From contig JACQDB010000078.1 of the NCBI GenBank assembly GCA_016201275.1, positions 1-33,621 of the forward strand: a DNA stretch of 33,621 bases. The letters run 5' to 3'. The notes under the pieces are model-generated. The model did not search any database, had not been told where the DNA came from, and saw only the letters and a list, made by a program, of their open reading frames with translations. Made by a program: the position numbers and the translations under genes. Source of the stretch: Acidobacteriota bacterium (GTDB lineage: Bacteria; Acidobacteriota; Blastocatellia; UBA7656). Each line of letters opens with the position of its first letter. Position 1 is the stretch's first letter. This document shows, piece by piece, positions 9,394 to 18,190 of this stretch.

Positions 9394-9419
9394 ATAAGGG
9401 ATTGCTTTTTGCGTGTCTA
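9391..9419 (-). promoter_or_regulatory. Sigma-70-like promoter of aceBA
   Basis: Read on the minus strand, TAGACA (plus positions 9414-9419) is followed after exactly 17 bp by TATAGT (9391-9396). These match the consensus hexamers at five of six positions each. It faces aceB about 140 bp downstream, and an operator-like palindrome (9376-9393) overlaps the -10 box. Confidence 0.7.
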
Positions 9420-9434
9420 GCACTTTTTAATAGT

Positions 9435-9452
9435 TGTTCGATATATCGAACA
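9435..9452. promoter_or_regulatory. IclR-type operator, site 3 (perfect palindrome)
   Basis: tgttcgatatatcgaaca is a perfect 18-bp palindrome and the best of the three sites. It lies upstream of the aceBA -35 box and 80 bp before the regulator gene's start, so it could serve autoregulation of the regulator or DNA looping with sites 1 and 2. Confidence 0.7.
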
Positions 9453-9532
9453 GAAAATTCAAATGCTGCACAGCGGGTTGGAGCGTGGCCAGCCATCGGG
9501 TAAAATCAACGGCGAGAGGAACGAGTGCAGAC

Positions 9533-10327
9533 ATGAAAAACAAAGACGAGAGTTCATCGGCGGCGGTCGAGCGCACGCTGGCGATACTGGAAGCGGTGGC
9601 GCAACGCGACAGCGGTTTAACCAATTCGGAAATCAGTCGCAAGCTGGAGATTCCCAAAAGCACGGCGAGTTATTTATTACGCACCCTGGAGCAATGCGGC
9701 TATTTGCGCCGCGAGGCGGACAGTGGACAATACCGCCTCGGCCTGAAAGTTTTATCCTTGAGTCGCGGCGTGCAGATCGGGCGCGATATCAAAGAGGCAT
9801 CGCTACAGGTTATCAAACGATTAGCCGAGCGCAGCGGTTTGACCGTGCATATCGCCATACTTGATCACGGCGAAATGGTCTATATCGAAAAAGCCGAATC
9901 GCCCGGTTTCATACAGACCAGCACCTGGGTGGGCAAACGTATGCAGGTGAATTCGACCGGCGTAGGCAAAGCTATGGCGGCGCATTTATCAACCGGCGAA
10001 CTGGAAGCCATCGTAAAAGAGCATGGCTTGAAGAAGCGCACCGTGAAGACCATCACGACGCAGGCCAAATTTTTCAGCGAACTGGAAAAGGTGCGCGAAC
10101 GCGGCTATGCGGTGGACGATGAAGAGAATAGTATGGGAGCGCGTTGCGTGGCCGCGCCGATCTTTGACAGCTTTGGCAAGCCGATAGCAGGCATAGGCTT
10201 GAGCGGCACGACCAGTCAAATCAATCGCGCCTTTCTGGCCAAAGCCGCAGAGATGGTGCAAGAAGCGGCCAAGAAAATTTCGCAAAACCTCAATCAGCAA
10301 ACGACGCCGGGAAAAGATAGAGGTTAA
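9533..10327 (+). CDS. IclR-family transcriptional regulator
   Basis: A 264-residue protein with the two IclR-family domains. An N-terminal winged helix (about 8-72) includes LTNSEISRKLEIPKSTASYLLRTLEQCGYLRR. A C-terminal effector-binding domain (about 80-255) includes MQVNSTGVGKAM, GYAVDDEENSMGARCVAAPIFD and GIGLSGTTSQI. It is transcribed divergently from aceBA, and three palindromes of the IclR type lie in the shared region, so it most likely represses aceBA and itself. In E. coli iclR lies after aceBAK on the same strand, so this arrangement differs. The ATG at 9533 is used; the frame is open further upstream, but that would cover operator 3. The ribosome site (AGAGGAAC) is rather distant. 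Confidence 0.9.
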   Translation: MKNKDESSSAAVERTLAILEAVAQRDSGLTNSEISRKLEIPKSTASYLLRTLEQCGYLRREADSGQYRLGLKVLSLSRGVQIGRDIKEASLQVIKRLAERSGLTVHIAILDHGEMVYIEKAESPGFIQTSTWVGKRMQVNSTGVGKAMAAHLSTGELEAIVKEHGLKKRTVKTITTQAKFFSELEKVRERGYAVDDEENSMGARCVAAPIFDSFGKPIAGIGLSGTTSQINRAFLAKAAEMVQEAAKKISQNLNQQTTPGKDRG

Positions 10328-10333
10328 GAAAAA

Positions 10334-10413
10334 GAAGTTTGGAGTTCCGCGCAACCGGGCAGCAGGCTTGAATGACGAAACTTGCCGCCCGGTTGCGCGG
10401 AACTCCAAACTTC
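10334..10413. repeat. Perfect 27-bp inverted repeat
   Basis: Arms 10334-10360 and 10387-10413 are exact reverse complements over 27 bases (core ttccgcgcaaccgggc) with a 26-nt loop. The repeat sits between the convergent regulator and peptidase genes, starting 6 bp after the regulator stop codon. It could act as a bidirectional terminator, but no T tract follows immediately, and the perfection of the arms suggests a recently acquired palindromic element. Confidence 0.8.
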
Positions 10414-10487
10414 GCATCCCTTGCTCAAGGAAAATTTTTTCTTGAAAGTTATCGTAACAAGTGATTGTGCAAGGCTGAGGGCTTTGG

Positions 10488-12485
10488 TTATTTGCCTTCC
10501 TGCGCGGCTTCGCCCCATACCCATTTGCTGAACCAGTCGAAGTTTTCTTCCATCACGGCGCGTTGTTGCTTCGGTTTGTCTATGCCGTGACCGAAGCCTT
10601 TATAGACGACCATCTTCACCGGCACGTTGCGGTCTTCAAGCGCCTGCTGCAACTCGTAGGCGTTCGGTATCGGCACGCGCTTATCCAACTCGCCGTGTTG
10701 AATCAAGGTCGGCGTCTTCGCATTATTCACATAAGAGATCGGCGAAGTCTTTTTGTAAATCTCCGGGTCCTGCCAAGGCGTCGCCTGCAAATACTGGCGC
10801 GTGAACGGGTGTATATCGGTGTTCACATAATAAGTCATCCAGTCAGAGATGCCCGCGCCTACCGATACGGCTTTGAAGCGGTCGCTCGTTGTGGTGATGA
10901 ACGCGGAAATATAGCCGCCCTGACTCCAGCCCATCGCGCCGACGCGCTCTTTATCCACCAGCCCTTTAGCGATTAAAAAATCCACGCCGGAAATTACATC
11001 CCAATAATCGCCTACGCCGAGATTGCGAACATTGAGCGCACGGAATTTTTCGCCGTAGCCCGCCGAGCCGCGATAATTCGGGCGCAGAATCAACGCGCCT
11101 TTGGCGGCGAATCGTTCAATAGGATAGTAACGGTCGGCGTTTAGAAAAGGCATATCTATGCCGGTAGGGCCGCCGTGAATCACCATCAGCAGCGGATATT
11201 TTTTTGCGGCGTCGTAATCGGTGGGCTTGATTAACACGCCTTCGATGGTCGCGCCGTCGGTGGATTTCCATTCGATGACTTCACGTGAAGCGAGCTTATA
11301 ATCTTTCAACTGTTCGCTCATCGCCGTGAGTTTTTTCGGCGCAAAGGGCTTGAGCGTTGATACGAAGACTTCCGAATAATTATTGGTGTTTGCGCCTATG
11401 AAGGCGGCTTGTTTGAAATCATTGGTGAAGGAATACGCGCCGGAGGTGAAGTTGTCGGCGCTGCTGATTTTTTCAAGCGCTGTGGTCGCAGGGTTCAAGC
11501 GAAACAGCTGCGAAGCGGTTTTCTGCAAGGCGTTGAAATAGATGCCATCAAGCGACCAAGCAAGCAGGCGTGGCAATTCATCGAAACTCTGAGTCAGAAT
11601 TTGCGGTGTGCCGCCATCGGCTGAGACTACGGCGATGAAGGAATTTTGATAGTAGAAAAACTCTTGACCGTTGGCAGTTTCAAAAGCGATCTGTTGATCG
11701 TCGGGCGACCATACGGGATTGTTATCCGGGCCTCTGGTGTTGACGATCTTCTTTATAGATTTATCGCTGACTTTTAACACATAAATATCAGCGGTGTCGG
11801 CGGAGCCAAGGTCAGGATCTTTGGCGGCGCTGAAGGCCAGGCGTTCGCCATCCTTCGACCAGTTGAAACCGTTGACGGTGAAACTTGTGCCTTCGGTGAG
11901 GCGAACAGGGTCGGCCTTTTTGTCTTTGATTTCCGCAGGCACTTCGATCATCCACAGGTGCGTCATGGTGTAGTCGCCTTTGACGATTTCGTAATCGCCG
12001 TATTTTTCCTTGCGCTCTTTGTGGGCTTTCGACTCCGGCTCTGCGGCGGTAAAGGCGATGCGCCGACCATCGGGCGACCAGTTGAAGTTGTTCACTCCGG
12101 TTTCGATATTGGTCAACTGCATGGCTTCGCCGCCTGTGGGTGCGATGAGATAAAGCTGGCGTTTGCCGTCGCGGTCAGAGATGAAAGCCAAGCGTTTTGC
12201 ATCGGGCGACCATTGCGGCGTTGAACTGGATTTTTTGGCGTTGGTTAATTGATAGCGCTCGCCGGTGGCGACGACGGCAATCCAGATTTCGGTTTCAAAA
12301 GCGTTCTCTTCCCAGTTGGTCTCCTGCACTTGATAGGCGACCAGGCGACCGTCTGGCGAGATGCGCGGATTGCCTGCGCTTTTCAAATTGAGCGATTGAT
12401 CAATCGTCGGCGTCTTGTCGAACGCGCCAAAGGTGAACGAAGCAAACGCGATGATGAAGCAAAGAGCAACGACCAGTTTTTTCAT
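10488..12485 (-). CDS. Exported S9 family peptidase
   Basis: A 665-residue serine peptidase of the prolyl oligopeptidase/dipeptidyl peptidase IV/acylaminoacyl peptidase group. A signal peptide occupies about residues 1-20. A beta-propeller with TolB-like WSPDG blades (about 35-390) gates an alpha/beta-hydrolase domain (about 400-660). The catalytic triad is S521 (GWSQGGY), D601 (HGELDKRV) and H633 (GFGHGID); HGGP (437-440) contributes to the oxyanion site. It likely degrades peptides in the periplasm or outside the cell. The start ATG at 12485 is preceded by GAGAGG. No partner gene lies in an operon with it. The finer substrate class cannot be told from sequence. Confidence 0.93.
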   Translation of the reverse strand: MKKLVVALCFIIAFASFTFGAFDKTPTIDQSLNLKSAGNPRISPDGRLVAYQVQETNWEENAFETEIWIAVVATGERYQLTNAKKSSSTPQWSPDAKRLAFISDRDGKRQLYLIAPTGGEAMQLTNIETGVNNFNWSPDGRRIAFTAAEPESKAHKERKEKYGDYEIVKGDYTMTHLWMIEVPAEIKDKKADPVRLTEGTSFTVNGFNWSKDGERLAFSAAKDPDLGSADTADIYVLKVSDKSIKKIVNTRGPDNNPVWSPDDQQIAFETANGQEFFYYQNSFIAVVSADGGTPQILTQSFDELPRLLAWSLDGIYFNALQKTASQLFRLNPATTALEKISSADNFTSGAYSFTNDFKQAAFIGANTNNYSEVFVSTLKPFAPKKLTAMSEQLKDYKLASREVIEWKSTDGATIEGVLIKPTDYDAAKKYPLLMVIHGGPTGIDMPFLNADRYYPIERFAAKGALILRPNYRGSAGYGEKFRALNVRNLGVGDYWDVISGVDFLIAKGLVDKERVGAMGWSQGGYISAFITTTSDRFKAVSVGAGISDWMTYYVNTDIHPFTRQYLQATPWQDPEIYKKTSPISYVNNAKTPTLIQHGELDKRVPIPNAYELQQALEDRNVPVKMVVYKGFGHGIDKPKQQRAVMEENFDWFSKWVWGEAAQEGK

Positions 12486-12814
12486 AGCGGCGACCTCTCA
12501 GATAATTTATGGTTTGGTGGTGGCGCAGTATAACACACTGCCGTTTTCCAGGAGTGCGTGACAGAACCGCCGAAAGGGCTTCAAGCGGATTCCCATCATT
12601 CGGTTTTTAATGATGAAGAAAATGTAGCGCAAGTCTGCAAAGGACACGGATATTCCGAATGTTCACGGATCAAGTTTTCTATCTGATCCGTCTAATCCGC
12701 TCAAGCCGTGTTCCATCAAGGTTGCAATGGCAAGCGCCTTCTTTTTATTGGCGACTACTGAATTATGCTGATAAAAAGCAGACGAAAAATGTGAATGGCG
12801 AGTCTCGCAATTTG
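12486..12814. other. Intergenic region, peptidase upstream
   Basis: This 329-bp stretch lies between the peptidase start and the TPR gene's stop codon. On the minus strand a TATACT hexamer (12527-12532) could be a -10 box for the peptidase gene, but no good -35 partner was found. No hairpin or gene stands out. Confidence 0.35.
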
Positions 12815-13123
12815 CTAAAGCATTTCGATAGCTTCCTGAATTTCGCTGCGCGTCTTCTGGTCACCGGCTTTGCTTGCCGCTTCGATGCCGCGTTGATATA
12901 CGCCTAGCGCCTCTGCGTCTTTGCCCGCTTTCGCTAACATTCTTCCCAGATGATAATAGGCCGCGACATAACTTTCATCACGCGCCAAGACTTCCTGAAG
13001 TTGGGCGATGGCTTCGTCGGCGCGCTCGGCTTTTTCCAGTTCTAGCGCCAGCGCATAACGCGAAAACGAATCGTTGGGGTCGGCAGCGACAAACTCTTCG
13101 AGCATCTCTCTGCGTGATTTCAT
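12815..13123 (-). CDS. Small TPR protein
   Basis: A 102-residue protein made of tetratricopeptide-type helical hairpins. Repeat-like segments run SRYALALELEKAERADEAIAQLQEVLARDES, then YVAAYYHLGRMLAKAGKDAEALGVYQRGIEAA, with A/G/Y residues at the usual positions. It has no signal peptide. TPR proteins scaffold protein contacts; no partner can be named. The ATG at 13123 is chosen over one at 13174 because GGAG lies 5 bases before it and the protein then begins directly with the helical region. It follows the rplS operon on the same strand but is separated by a hairpin. Confidence 0.8.
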   Translation of the reverse strand: MKSRREMLEEFVAADPNDSFSRYALALELEKAERADEAIAQLQEVLARDESYVAAYYHLGRMLAKAGKDAEALGVYQRGIEAASKAGDQKTRSEIQEAIEML

Positions 13124-13180
13124 AGGGACTCCGTAAGCTGCGTCTGGCAAAACGCCCGCTGATTCTCTACACACAGCTAG

Positions 13181-13213
13181 AGCTAGAGGAGATGAAAAAC
13201 GTCTCCTCTAGCT
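13181..13213 (-). terminator. Hairpin after rplS
   Basis: The 12-bp perfect arms agctagaggaga (13181-13192) and tctcctctagct (13202-13213) enclose a 9-nt loop, 48 bp after the rplS stop codon. It plausibly ends the ffh-rplS operon, but the T-run (on the minus strand) is in the loop rather than after the stem, so the mechanism is uncertain. Confidence 0.5.
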
Positions 13214-13260
13214 CATCTGCGAAACTATTGCATTGCCGGGATAAGGCGGACGAAAAAGCG

Positions 13261-13695
13261 TTATTCCGGCGAATTGGCGATTGGTTCGGGGGCGACAGCA
13301 GCAAGCGGCTTTTCGGTTTTGGCTGCGCCCTTGGGCTTGAAGCCTCGAGTATCTTTTTCACGAATACGCGCCGCTTTGCCGCGCAGGTCACGCAGGTAAT
13401 ACAATTTGGCGCGCCGCACGCGACCGCGACGGATGACTTCGATTTTATCAATGACGGTGGCGTGCAGCGGGAAGATGCGTTCGACGCCGACGCTGAAACT
13501 GATTTTGCGAACCGTGATGGTTTCGCGCACGCCCGAATGTTTGCGGGCGATAACCAATCCTTCAAAAATCTGTATGCGCTCTTTATCGCCTTCTTTAATT
13601 TTGACGTGAACGCGCACCGAGTCGCCCGCTTGAAACTTGGGCAAATCACTGCGTAATTGTTTTCCTTCTACACCTTGTATAACTGAGTTCATCAT
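13261..13695 (-). CDS. rplS: 50S ribosomal protein L19
   Basis: This protein lies at the 30S-50S interface of the ribosome. The core matches L19 throughout: [58 protein letters not shown], and [27 protein letters not shown]. It has 144 residues against roughly 115-120 in most bacteria; the excess is a C-terminal tail of about 25 residues rich in A, K and P. It is the last gene of the rpsP-trmD-rplS order and starts 5 bp after the trmD stop. Two ATG codons in tandem leave the exact start one codon uncertain. Confidence 0.97.
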   Translation of the reverse strand: MMNSVIQGVEGKQLRSDLPKFQAGDSVRVHVKIKEGDKERIQIFEGLVIARKHSGVRETITVRKISFSVGVERIFPLHATVIDKIEVIRRGRVRRAKLYYLRDLRGKAARIREKDTRGFKPKGAAKTEKPLAAVAPEPIANSPE

Positions 13696-13700
13696 TTCCG

Positions 13701-14432
13701 TTACCTCTTCAAATCTTTTTTATCTTTTAAAATCTCTTCGGCCTTTTGGTTGTGCTGCGCTTCTACTAAATCAGGCCGACAGCGCAGCGTTTTTTCCATA
13801 GCTTTTTGCTGTCGCCACTTTTCAATAGCGGCGTGATGGCCGCTCAACAAAATTTCCGGCACCGGCAAACCGCGATACTCGGCGGGGCGCGTGTAGTGCG
13901 GATAATCGAGCAGGCCGCTGGAAAACGAATCCTGCGCGGCGGAGTCTTCGCACCCCAAAGCGCCCGGCAGCAATCGCGTTACCGCATCCACGACGACCAT
14001 AGCGGGAATTTCGCCGCCCGATAATACATAATCACCAATCGAAAGTTCGTCGCTGACTAAATTTTCAACTACGCGCTCGTCTATGCCTTCATAGCGCCCG
14101 CAAATTAACAACACCCGCTCATCTTGCGCCAGTTCTGCGGCCAACGGCTGGTTAAACAATCGGCCCTGCGGCGACAGCAGTACCACGCGAGTTTGCGGCG
14201 CATCATGCGTGATGGCTTCAATGGCGCGAAACAGCGGCTCCGGTTTCATCACCATTCCCGCGCCACCGCCGAACGGGCGGTCATCCACCATGTGATGGCG
14301 GTCGGCAGTGTAGTCGCGCAAATCATGAATATGGATTGCCAGCAACTGTGCTTCTACAGCGCGACGAATAATGCCAAATTCAAAGACCCCACGAAAAATC
14401 TCAGGAAAAATCGTTATGACATCAAATCGCAT
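13701..14432 (-). CDS. trmD: tRNA (guanine-N1)-methyltransferase
   Basis: This enzyme methylates G37 of tRNAs reading CNN codons, using S-adenosylmethionine, and prevents +1 frameshifting. The 243-residue product shows the SPOUT-family TrmD features: the [13 protein letters not shown] start, [30 protein letters not shown], the knot region [44 protein letters not shown], and [12 protein letters not shown]. The length is typical. It sits 22 bp after rimM and 5 bp before rplS, the usual bacterial order. Confidence 0.97.
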   Translation of the reverse strand: MRFDVITIFPEIFRGVFEFGIIRRAVEAQLLAIHIHDLRDYTADRHHMVDDRPFGGGAGMVMKPEPLFRAIEAITHDAPQTRVVLLSPQGRLFNQPLAAELAQDERVLLICGRYEGIDERVVENLVSDELSIGDYVLSGGEIPAMVVVDAVTRLLPGALGCEDSAAQDSFSSGLLDYPHYTRPAEYRGLPVPEILLSGHHAAIEKWRQQKAMEKTLRCRPDLVEAQHNQKAEEILKDKKDLKR

Positions 14433-14454
14433 TCAAGCGTCCGCATTTGGCCAT

Positions 14455-14997
14455 CTATAAATCAAGCAAACCTTCGGGCGGATTAATGGTCAGGCGCTGG
14501 CCTGGCACATCCACCTTTGGGCAAATCTCGTCCACGAAAGGAATCAGGATTTCGCGTTGCTCATCATTTTCAATTTTCAACAAATCGTTGCCGCTGGTGC
14601 GTAGCAACCCGGTGACGCGACCAACCGCTGTGCCGTCAAGCGTGACGACCTGCAAGCCCATCAAATCGTACTCGTAAAACTCATCGTCTTCGAGTTGCCA
14701 AGCATCCGCCTGAGCAATCACCAACAGACCGCCGACCAGTTGCTCGGCATCGGTCATGGTGTCAGTCTCTGCGAATTTCAAAATCACCCGGTCTTGATGA
14801 AACCAGTGGCGCTCAAGCCGCAAGTTTAAGCGCACCCCTTTGGGCATCACGACCGTCACGGCGTCAAGCGTCTGGAAGCGTTCGGGAAAATCGGTTTCCA
14901 TATCGCAAGCAACTTCACCGCGTATGCCGCGAGCTTTGACGATGCGAGCAATCACCACTTCATCGGCCTTCAATTGATACGGGCTCACCGGTTTCAC
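14455..14997 (-). CDS. rimM: 16S rRNA processing protein RimM
   Basis: This 30S assembly factor helps to mature the 16S rRNA head region and binds protein S19. The 180-residue product has the N-terminal RimM barrel (VVIARIVKARGIRGEVACDMETDFPERF) and a C-terminal PRC-barrel region (EDDEFYEYDLMGLQVVTLDGTAVGRVTGLL...DEICPKVD). The start codon is GTG, and its G is also the last base of the preceding gene's TAG stop (TAGTG), so translation of the two is probably coupled. The neighbours are the KH protein and trmD. Confidence 0.95.
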   Translation of the reverse strand: MKPVSPYQLKADEVVIARIVKARGIRGEVACDMETDFPERFQTLDAVTVVMPKGVRLNLRLERHWFHQDRVILKFAETDTMTDAEQLVGGLLVIAQADAWQLEDDEFYEYDLMGLQVVTLDGTAVGRVTGLLRTSGNDLLKIENDEQREILIPFVDEICPKVDVPGQRLTINPPEGLLDL

Positions 14998-15242
14998 TAT
15001 TCCAAAATTTCCAGCACAAAGCGCTTCTTCAATTTCATCCCTGCGCCGCGCAAGATGGTTCGCATGGCGCGGGCGGTGCGGCCCTGCTTGCCGATAATTT
15101 TGCCGAGGTCAGGATGCGCGACCCGCAGTTCCAAAACCACCGTCGCTTCGCCATCAATCTCTTTTACCGTTACCTCTTCAGGACTATCCACTAGAGCTTT
15201 CGCTATAGTCTCGATGACGCTTCTCAATGAATCGTCTGCCAT
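14997..15242 (-). CDS. khpA: KH-domain RNA-binding protein (KhpA/YlqC type)
   Basis: An 81-residue single-KH-domain protein of the group between rpsP and rimM in many bacteria. The KH core is visible: [30 protein letters not shown], with the GKIIGKQGR loop (GxxG) intact. Such proteins bind RNA and are linked to ribosome function and, in Gram-positives, small RNAs. The ATG at 15242 is selected because GGAGG lies 7 bases upstream and a longer version would add residues not seen in the family. The stop codon overlaps the GTG of rimM by one base. Confidence 0.9.
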   Translation of the reverse strand: MADDSLRSVIETIAKALVDSPEEVTVKEIDGEATVVLELRVAHPDLGKIIGKQGRTARAMRTILRGAGMKLKKRFVLEILE

Positions 15243-15331
15243 AACTTCGCCTCCTTCCGCTATTGGGTACGGGTGGAAAGACGCCAAGCACGCCCGAAGA
15301 AATTGTCAAACATACTGAAAGCAAATATTAA

Positions 15332-15592
15332 CTAGGCGCTGGCTTCAGGGCTGGCGGCTCCGACATTGCTTTTGAGTATGTTTCGCACTGTATCAGTCGG
15401 TTGCGCTCCGCGTTCGATCCAATAATTCACACGTTCGCTATTCAGCTTGATATTGGCAGGCTTGCTGCAAGGGTCATAGTAGCCCACCGCTTCAAGGAAA
15501 CGACCATCGCGTTTAGACCGTTTTTCGGTGACGATGATTCTATAAAAGGGCTTCTTTTTCGCCCCCATTCTGGTCAATCGAATTGCTAACAA
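15332..15592 (-). CDS. rpsP: 30S ribosomal protein S16
   Basis: A core small-subunit protein. Alignment with the S16 start (MVKIRLTRMGRKKRPFYRIV in others) places translation at a TTG codon at 15592, reading [24 protein letters not shown] site lies 6 bases before it. The product has 86 residues, and YYDP, the [16 protein letters not shown] region and a short AS-rich tail follow as expected. A start at the internal ATG would lose the first beta strand. It lies 103 bp after ffh and 89 bp before the KH gene. Confidence 0.95.
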   Translation of the reverse strand: MLAIRLTRMGAKKKPFYRIIVTEKRSKRDGRFLEAVGYYDPCSKPANIKLNSERVNYWIERGAQPTDTVRNILKSNVGAASPEASA

Positions 15593-15695
15593 AATACACC
15601 TCCGTGTCGAACTGCTAAATAAAATAAATGGTTGAACGTATAAGTGAAGTCGGTGACTTCTCAACGACTCCCAGATTATACCTTAAAAAGTGGCC

Positions 15696-17129
15696 TCAGC
15701 GCTTCTTTTTCTTTTTCTTGCGTTTGGTGGCTTTGCGGCGAAAACCGCCGCCGCCCAAGCCCCCGGCAAGTCCTCCGGCCAGACTGCCCATATTGCCCAA
15801 GCCGCCCATCATACTGCCCAAGCCGCCCGAAGTCATCATCCGCATCATCTTCCGCATCTCGGTATATTCGTTGATCATTTGATTGACCTGTTGTACCGAG
15901 GTGCCGCTGCCTTTGGCGATACGTTTGCGGCGCGAGGCGTTGAGAATATCGTGATTGCTGCGCTCAACCGAGGTCATCGAATTGATAATGGCGTCGGTCA
16001 TCTTGAACTTGCGCTCCATCTCCTGATTCTGTTCGGCGGTCATCTTAAAGCCGCCGAATAAACCCGAAGGCAACATATCCATGAGCTTGTCCAGCGAACC
16101 CAGTTTTCTGACTTGTCGCAGTTGGTCGCGGAAATCTTCCAGCGTAAATTGATTCTTCATCAACTTGCGCTGCATCTCCAGAGCCTGCTCTTCGTCAACT
16201 TCGGCCTGCACCTTTTCGATCAGCGACAAGACATCGCCCATGCCTAAAATGCGCTGCGCGATGCGGTCTGGATAAAACGGTTCAAGGGCATCGTACTTTT
16301 CGCCGACGCCGATAAATTTAATCGGCTGGCCGGTGACCTCTTTGATCGAAAGCGCCGCGCCGCCGCGAGTGTCGCCGTCCATCTTGGTGAGGATAACGCC
16401 GGTCAGCCCGATGCGCTGGTGAAATTGTTGCGCCGAATTCACCGCGTCCTGGCCGGTCATCGAATCGGCGATGAAGATGATTTCGTTGGGCTGCGTCTCG
16501 TCCTTAATCTGCTGCAACTCGTTCATCAACTCGTCGTCAATGTGCAAACGCCCAGCCGTGTCTATAAGCAAAGTGTCATAGCCTACGAGTTGGCATTCGC
16601 GCAACGCCTGTTTGACCAGCGCAACCGGGTCGTTAAGTTCCGGCAGTTTGAGAACCGATTGATGAATCGCTGCGCCGATAATTTCCAGTTGCTGGCGCGC
16701 CGCCGGACGATACACGTCAACGGAGACCATCAAGGGGCGGCGTTTGTGCGTTTCGGCAAGGTGCTTGGCGAGTTTGCCTGTGGTGGTGGTTTTGCCAGAG
16801 CCTTGCAAACCGACCATCATAATCACGTTGGGAACGCGCTTGGTGAAAATGATTTGCGTAGAGGTGCCGCCGAGCATTTCGACCAGTTCATCGTGAACCA
16901 CTTTGACCACCTGCTGGTCAGGCGACAGCGACCCCAAGACCTCTTGGCCTAAAGCTTTCTCTTTGACGCGGTCAACGAAGGACTTGACAACTTTGAAATT
17001 GACATCGGCTTCAAGCAAAGCGATGCGAATCTCGCGCATCGCCGCTTCGATGTGCGCTTCGGTTAAGCGCCCTTGTCCGCGCAAGTCCTTTAAGACTTTT
17101 CTTAACTTGTCCGAAAGTGCTTCAAACAT
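15696..17129 (-). CDS. ffh: Signal recognition particle protein Ffh
   Basis: This is the SRP54 GTPase that binds signal sequences and 4.5S RNA and targets ribosomes to the membrane with FtsY. The 477-residue product has the N domain (about 1-90), the G domain with P-loop GLQGSGKTTTTGKL (107-120), DTAGR (190-194) and TKMDGD (248-253), and a methionine-rich M domain (about 300-440). It ends in a glycine-rich stretch and a run of lysines and arginines. It is the first gene of the ffh-rpsP-khpA-rimM-trmD-rplS order. A possible promoter lies 33-59 bp upstream of its ATG. No 4.5S RNA gene was recognised in the window. Confidence 0.97.
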   Translation of the reverse strand: MFEALSDKLRKVLKDLRGQGRLTEAHIEAAMREIRIALLEADVNFKVVKSFVDRVKEKALGQEVLGSLSPDQQVVKVVHDELVEMLGGTSTQIIFTKRVPNVIMMVGLQGSGKTTTTGKLAKHLAETHKRRPLMVSVDVYRPAARQQLEIIGAAIHQSVLKLPELNDPVALVKQALRECQLVGYDTLLIDTAGRLHIDDELMNELQQIKDETQPNEIIFIADSMTGQDAVNSAQQFHQRIGLTGVILTKMDGDTRGGAALSIKEVTGQPIKFIGVGEKYDALEPFYPDRIAQRILGMGDVLSLIEKVQAEVDEEQALEMQRKLMKNQFTLEDFRDQLRQVRKLGSLDKLMDMLPSGLFGGFKMTAEQNQEMERKFKMTDAIINSMTSVERSNHDILNASRRKRIAKGSGTSVQQVNQMINEYTEMRKMMRMMTSGGLGSMMGGLGNMGSLAGGLAGGLGGGGFRRKATKRKKKKKKR

Positions 17130-17161
17130 GATGCTACCTGCCTATAAAGACAAACAGTTAA

Positions 17162-17188
17162 ACTATATGCCCAATGCCCATCTGTCAA
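17162..17188 (-). promoter_or_regulatory. Candidate promoter of the ffh operon
   Basis: On the minus strand TTGACA (plus 17183-17188) is followed by TATAGT (17162-17167). The -35 is a perfect consensus and the -10 matches five of six, but the spacer is only 15 bp, shorter than ideal. It faces ffh and lies just upstream of its start. Confidence 0.5.
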
Positions 17189-17282
17189 GGGGCGCGCCAA
17201 GTGCCAAAGCCCTAGCAGTCGCAGCGCTTGGCCGCGTCAATGGCGGGGAAATTCGATGGTGTCTTGGTCGCTCTTCTAGCGC

Positions 17283-17849
17283 TTAATCGCCGCTATCGGG
17301 CGCTTCTTTCAACTTGCGTTTGGCCAGTTGTTGCCGCACTCCCTGGGTGTAGAGTTTGACGAATTCAAAAGCCGACAAGCGCTGCGGTTTGCCTTCATAA
17401 TAAAAGGTGCAGGCGTTGCCGATTTCGCGTTGCAGCAATTTCAAATCCAGCGGATCGAGCGGAAATTTCAAACACGCATTCGGTGCGTGCGGCGAAGTGT
17501 AAATCGAACAGTGGGTGTTGAACGGCCCTTCATCCACAAAGAAAGGGCACTGAAATTGAATCTTGCAGCACAGCCCGCAACGATTGCACTCGCCTCTTTG
17601 ATACGCCTTGTAGCGCGTCGCCAGATTATCAGGCAGAAAATTCGCCAGCATCGTGCGGCGCAACGCCGCAAAGGTGTGCAGCGAAAACGGCGACCGCGAC
17701 ACTTTCTTGGCGACCGCACGAAACATTTGCCAGTACATCCAGGTGCGTGAAGGGACTTCTTCAGGCAGGGTAGACTCTTTGACAGGTTGAGAGATTACAT
17801 TGGTAAAGACATGAAGGACTTTTGCGCCTTCTTGTTTTTCCTGACTCAT
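17283..17849 (-). CDS. YkgJ-type cysteine cluster protein
   Basis: A 188-residue protein with the CxxCxxCC motif of the UPF0153/YkgJ family: C88, C91, C94, C95 (ECNRCGLCCKI), then C101, C114 and C126 (HAPNACLKFP). The cysteines are expected to bind a metal or iron-sulfur cluster. The biochemical role of the family is not settled. The N-terminal 80 residues and C-terminal 50 residues show no other domain. There is no signal peptide. It lies upstream of ffh on the same strand with a 153-bp gap containing a candidate ffh promoter, so the two are probably separate units. Confidence 0.82.
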   Translation of the reverse strand: MSQEKQEGAKVLHVFTNVISQPVKESTLPEEVPSRTWMYWQMFRAVAKKVSRSPFSLHTFAALRRTMLANFLPDNLATRYKAYQRGECNRCGLCCKIQFQCPFFVDEGPFNTHCSIYTSPHAPNACLKFPLDPLDLKLLQREIGNACTFYYEGKPQRLSAFEFVKLYTQGVRQQLAKRKLKEAPDSGD

Positions 17850-18190
17850 TATTTGTCCTCTTATGAAAGCTGAATTCGAGATGAATCAAAATAACGGGCT
17901 TGATCTTCGACATTCCTCTAAGCCATCAAGCTGTGCGTACTAAAGGAACTACGTAAAAACAGTATCATTATCGGCTTGAACACGGCAACTGACAATCATC
18001 TGCCAGACTGAAGAATCGCGTCGTTGATTCCGGCACAAAGCGCGATTTGCCGCTTCTTGCGCCCACCTGCTACAGTCTATTTGGTGAACTTCCTGATGGT
18101 GATGACGTTTAAGCCCGTGTGCGAAAAATAAATCTCTTACATCGAACGAAAAAACCCGGCAGAGAATCGAAGTAGGGCGGTGAACATACT
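17850..18190. other. Divergent intergenic region
   Basis: This 341-bp gap lies between divergent genes. It contains a 7-bp inverted pair (aatcgcg near 18014, cgcgatt near 18040) and no T-run. No gene, tRNA or clear promoter pair was recognised. Confidence 0.35.

Noticed and set aside
9463-9864. Alternative frame inside the IclR gene
   Set aside because: It overlaps the clear regulator frame and gives a basic, unrecognisable product.
15628-16061. Proline-rich frames opposite the end of ffh
   Set aside because: They are antisense shadows of the glycine- and lysine-rich Ffh tail.
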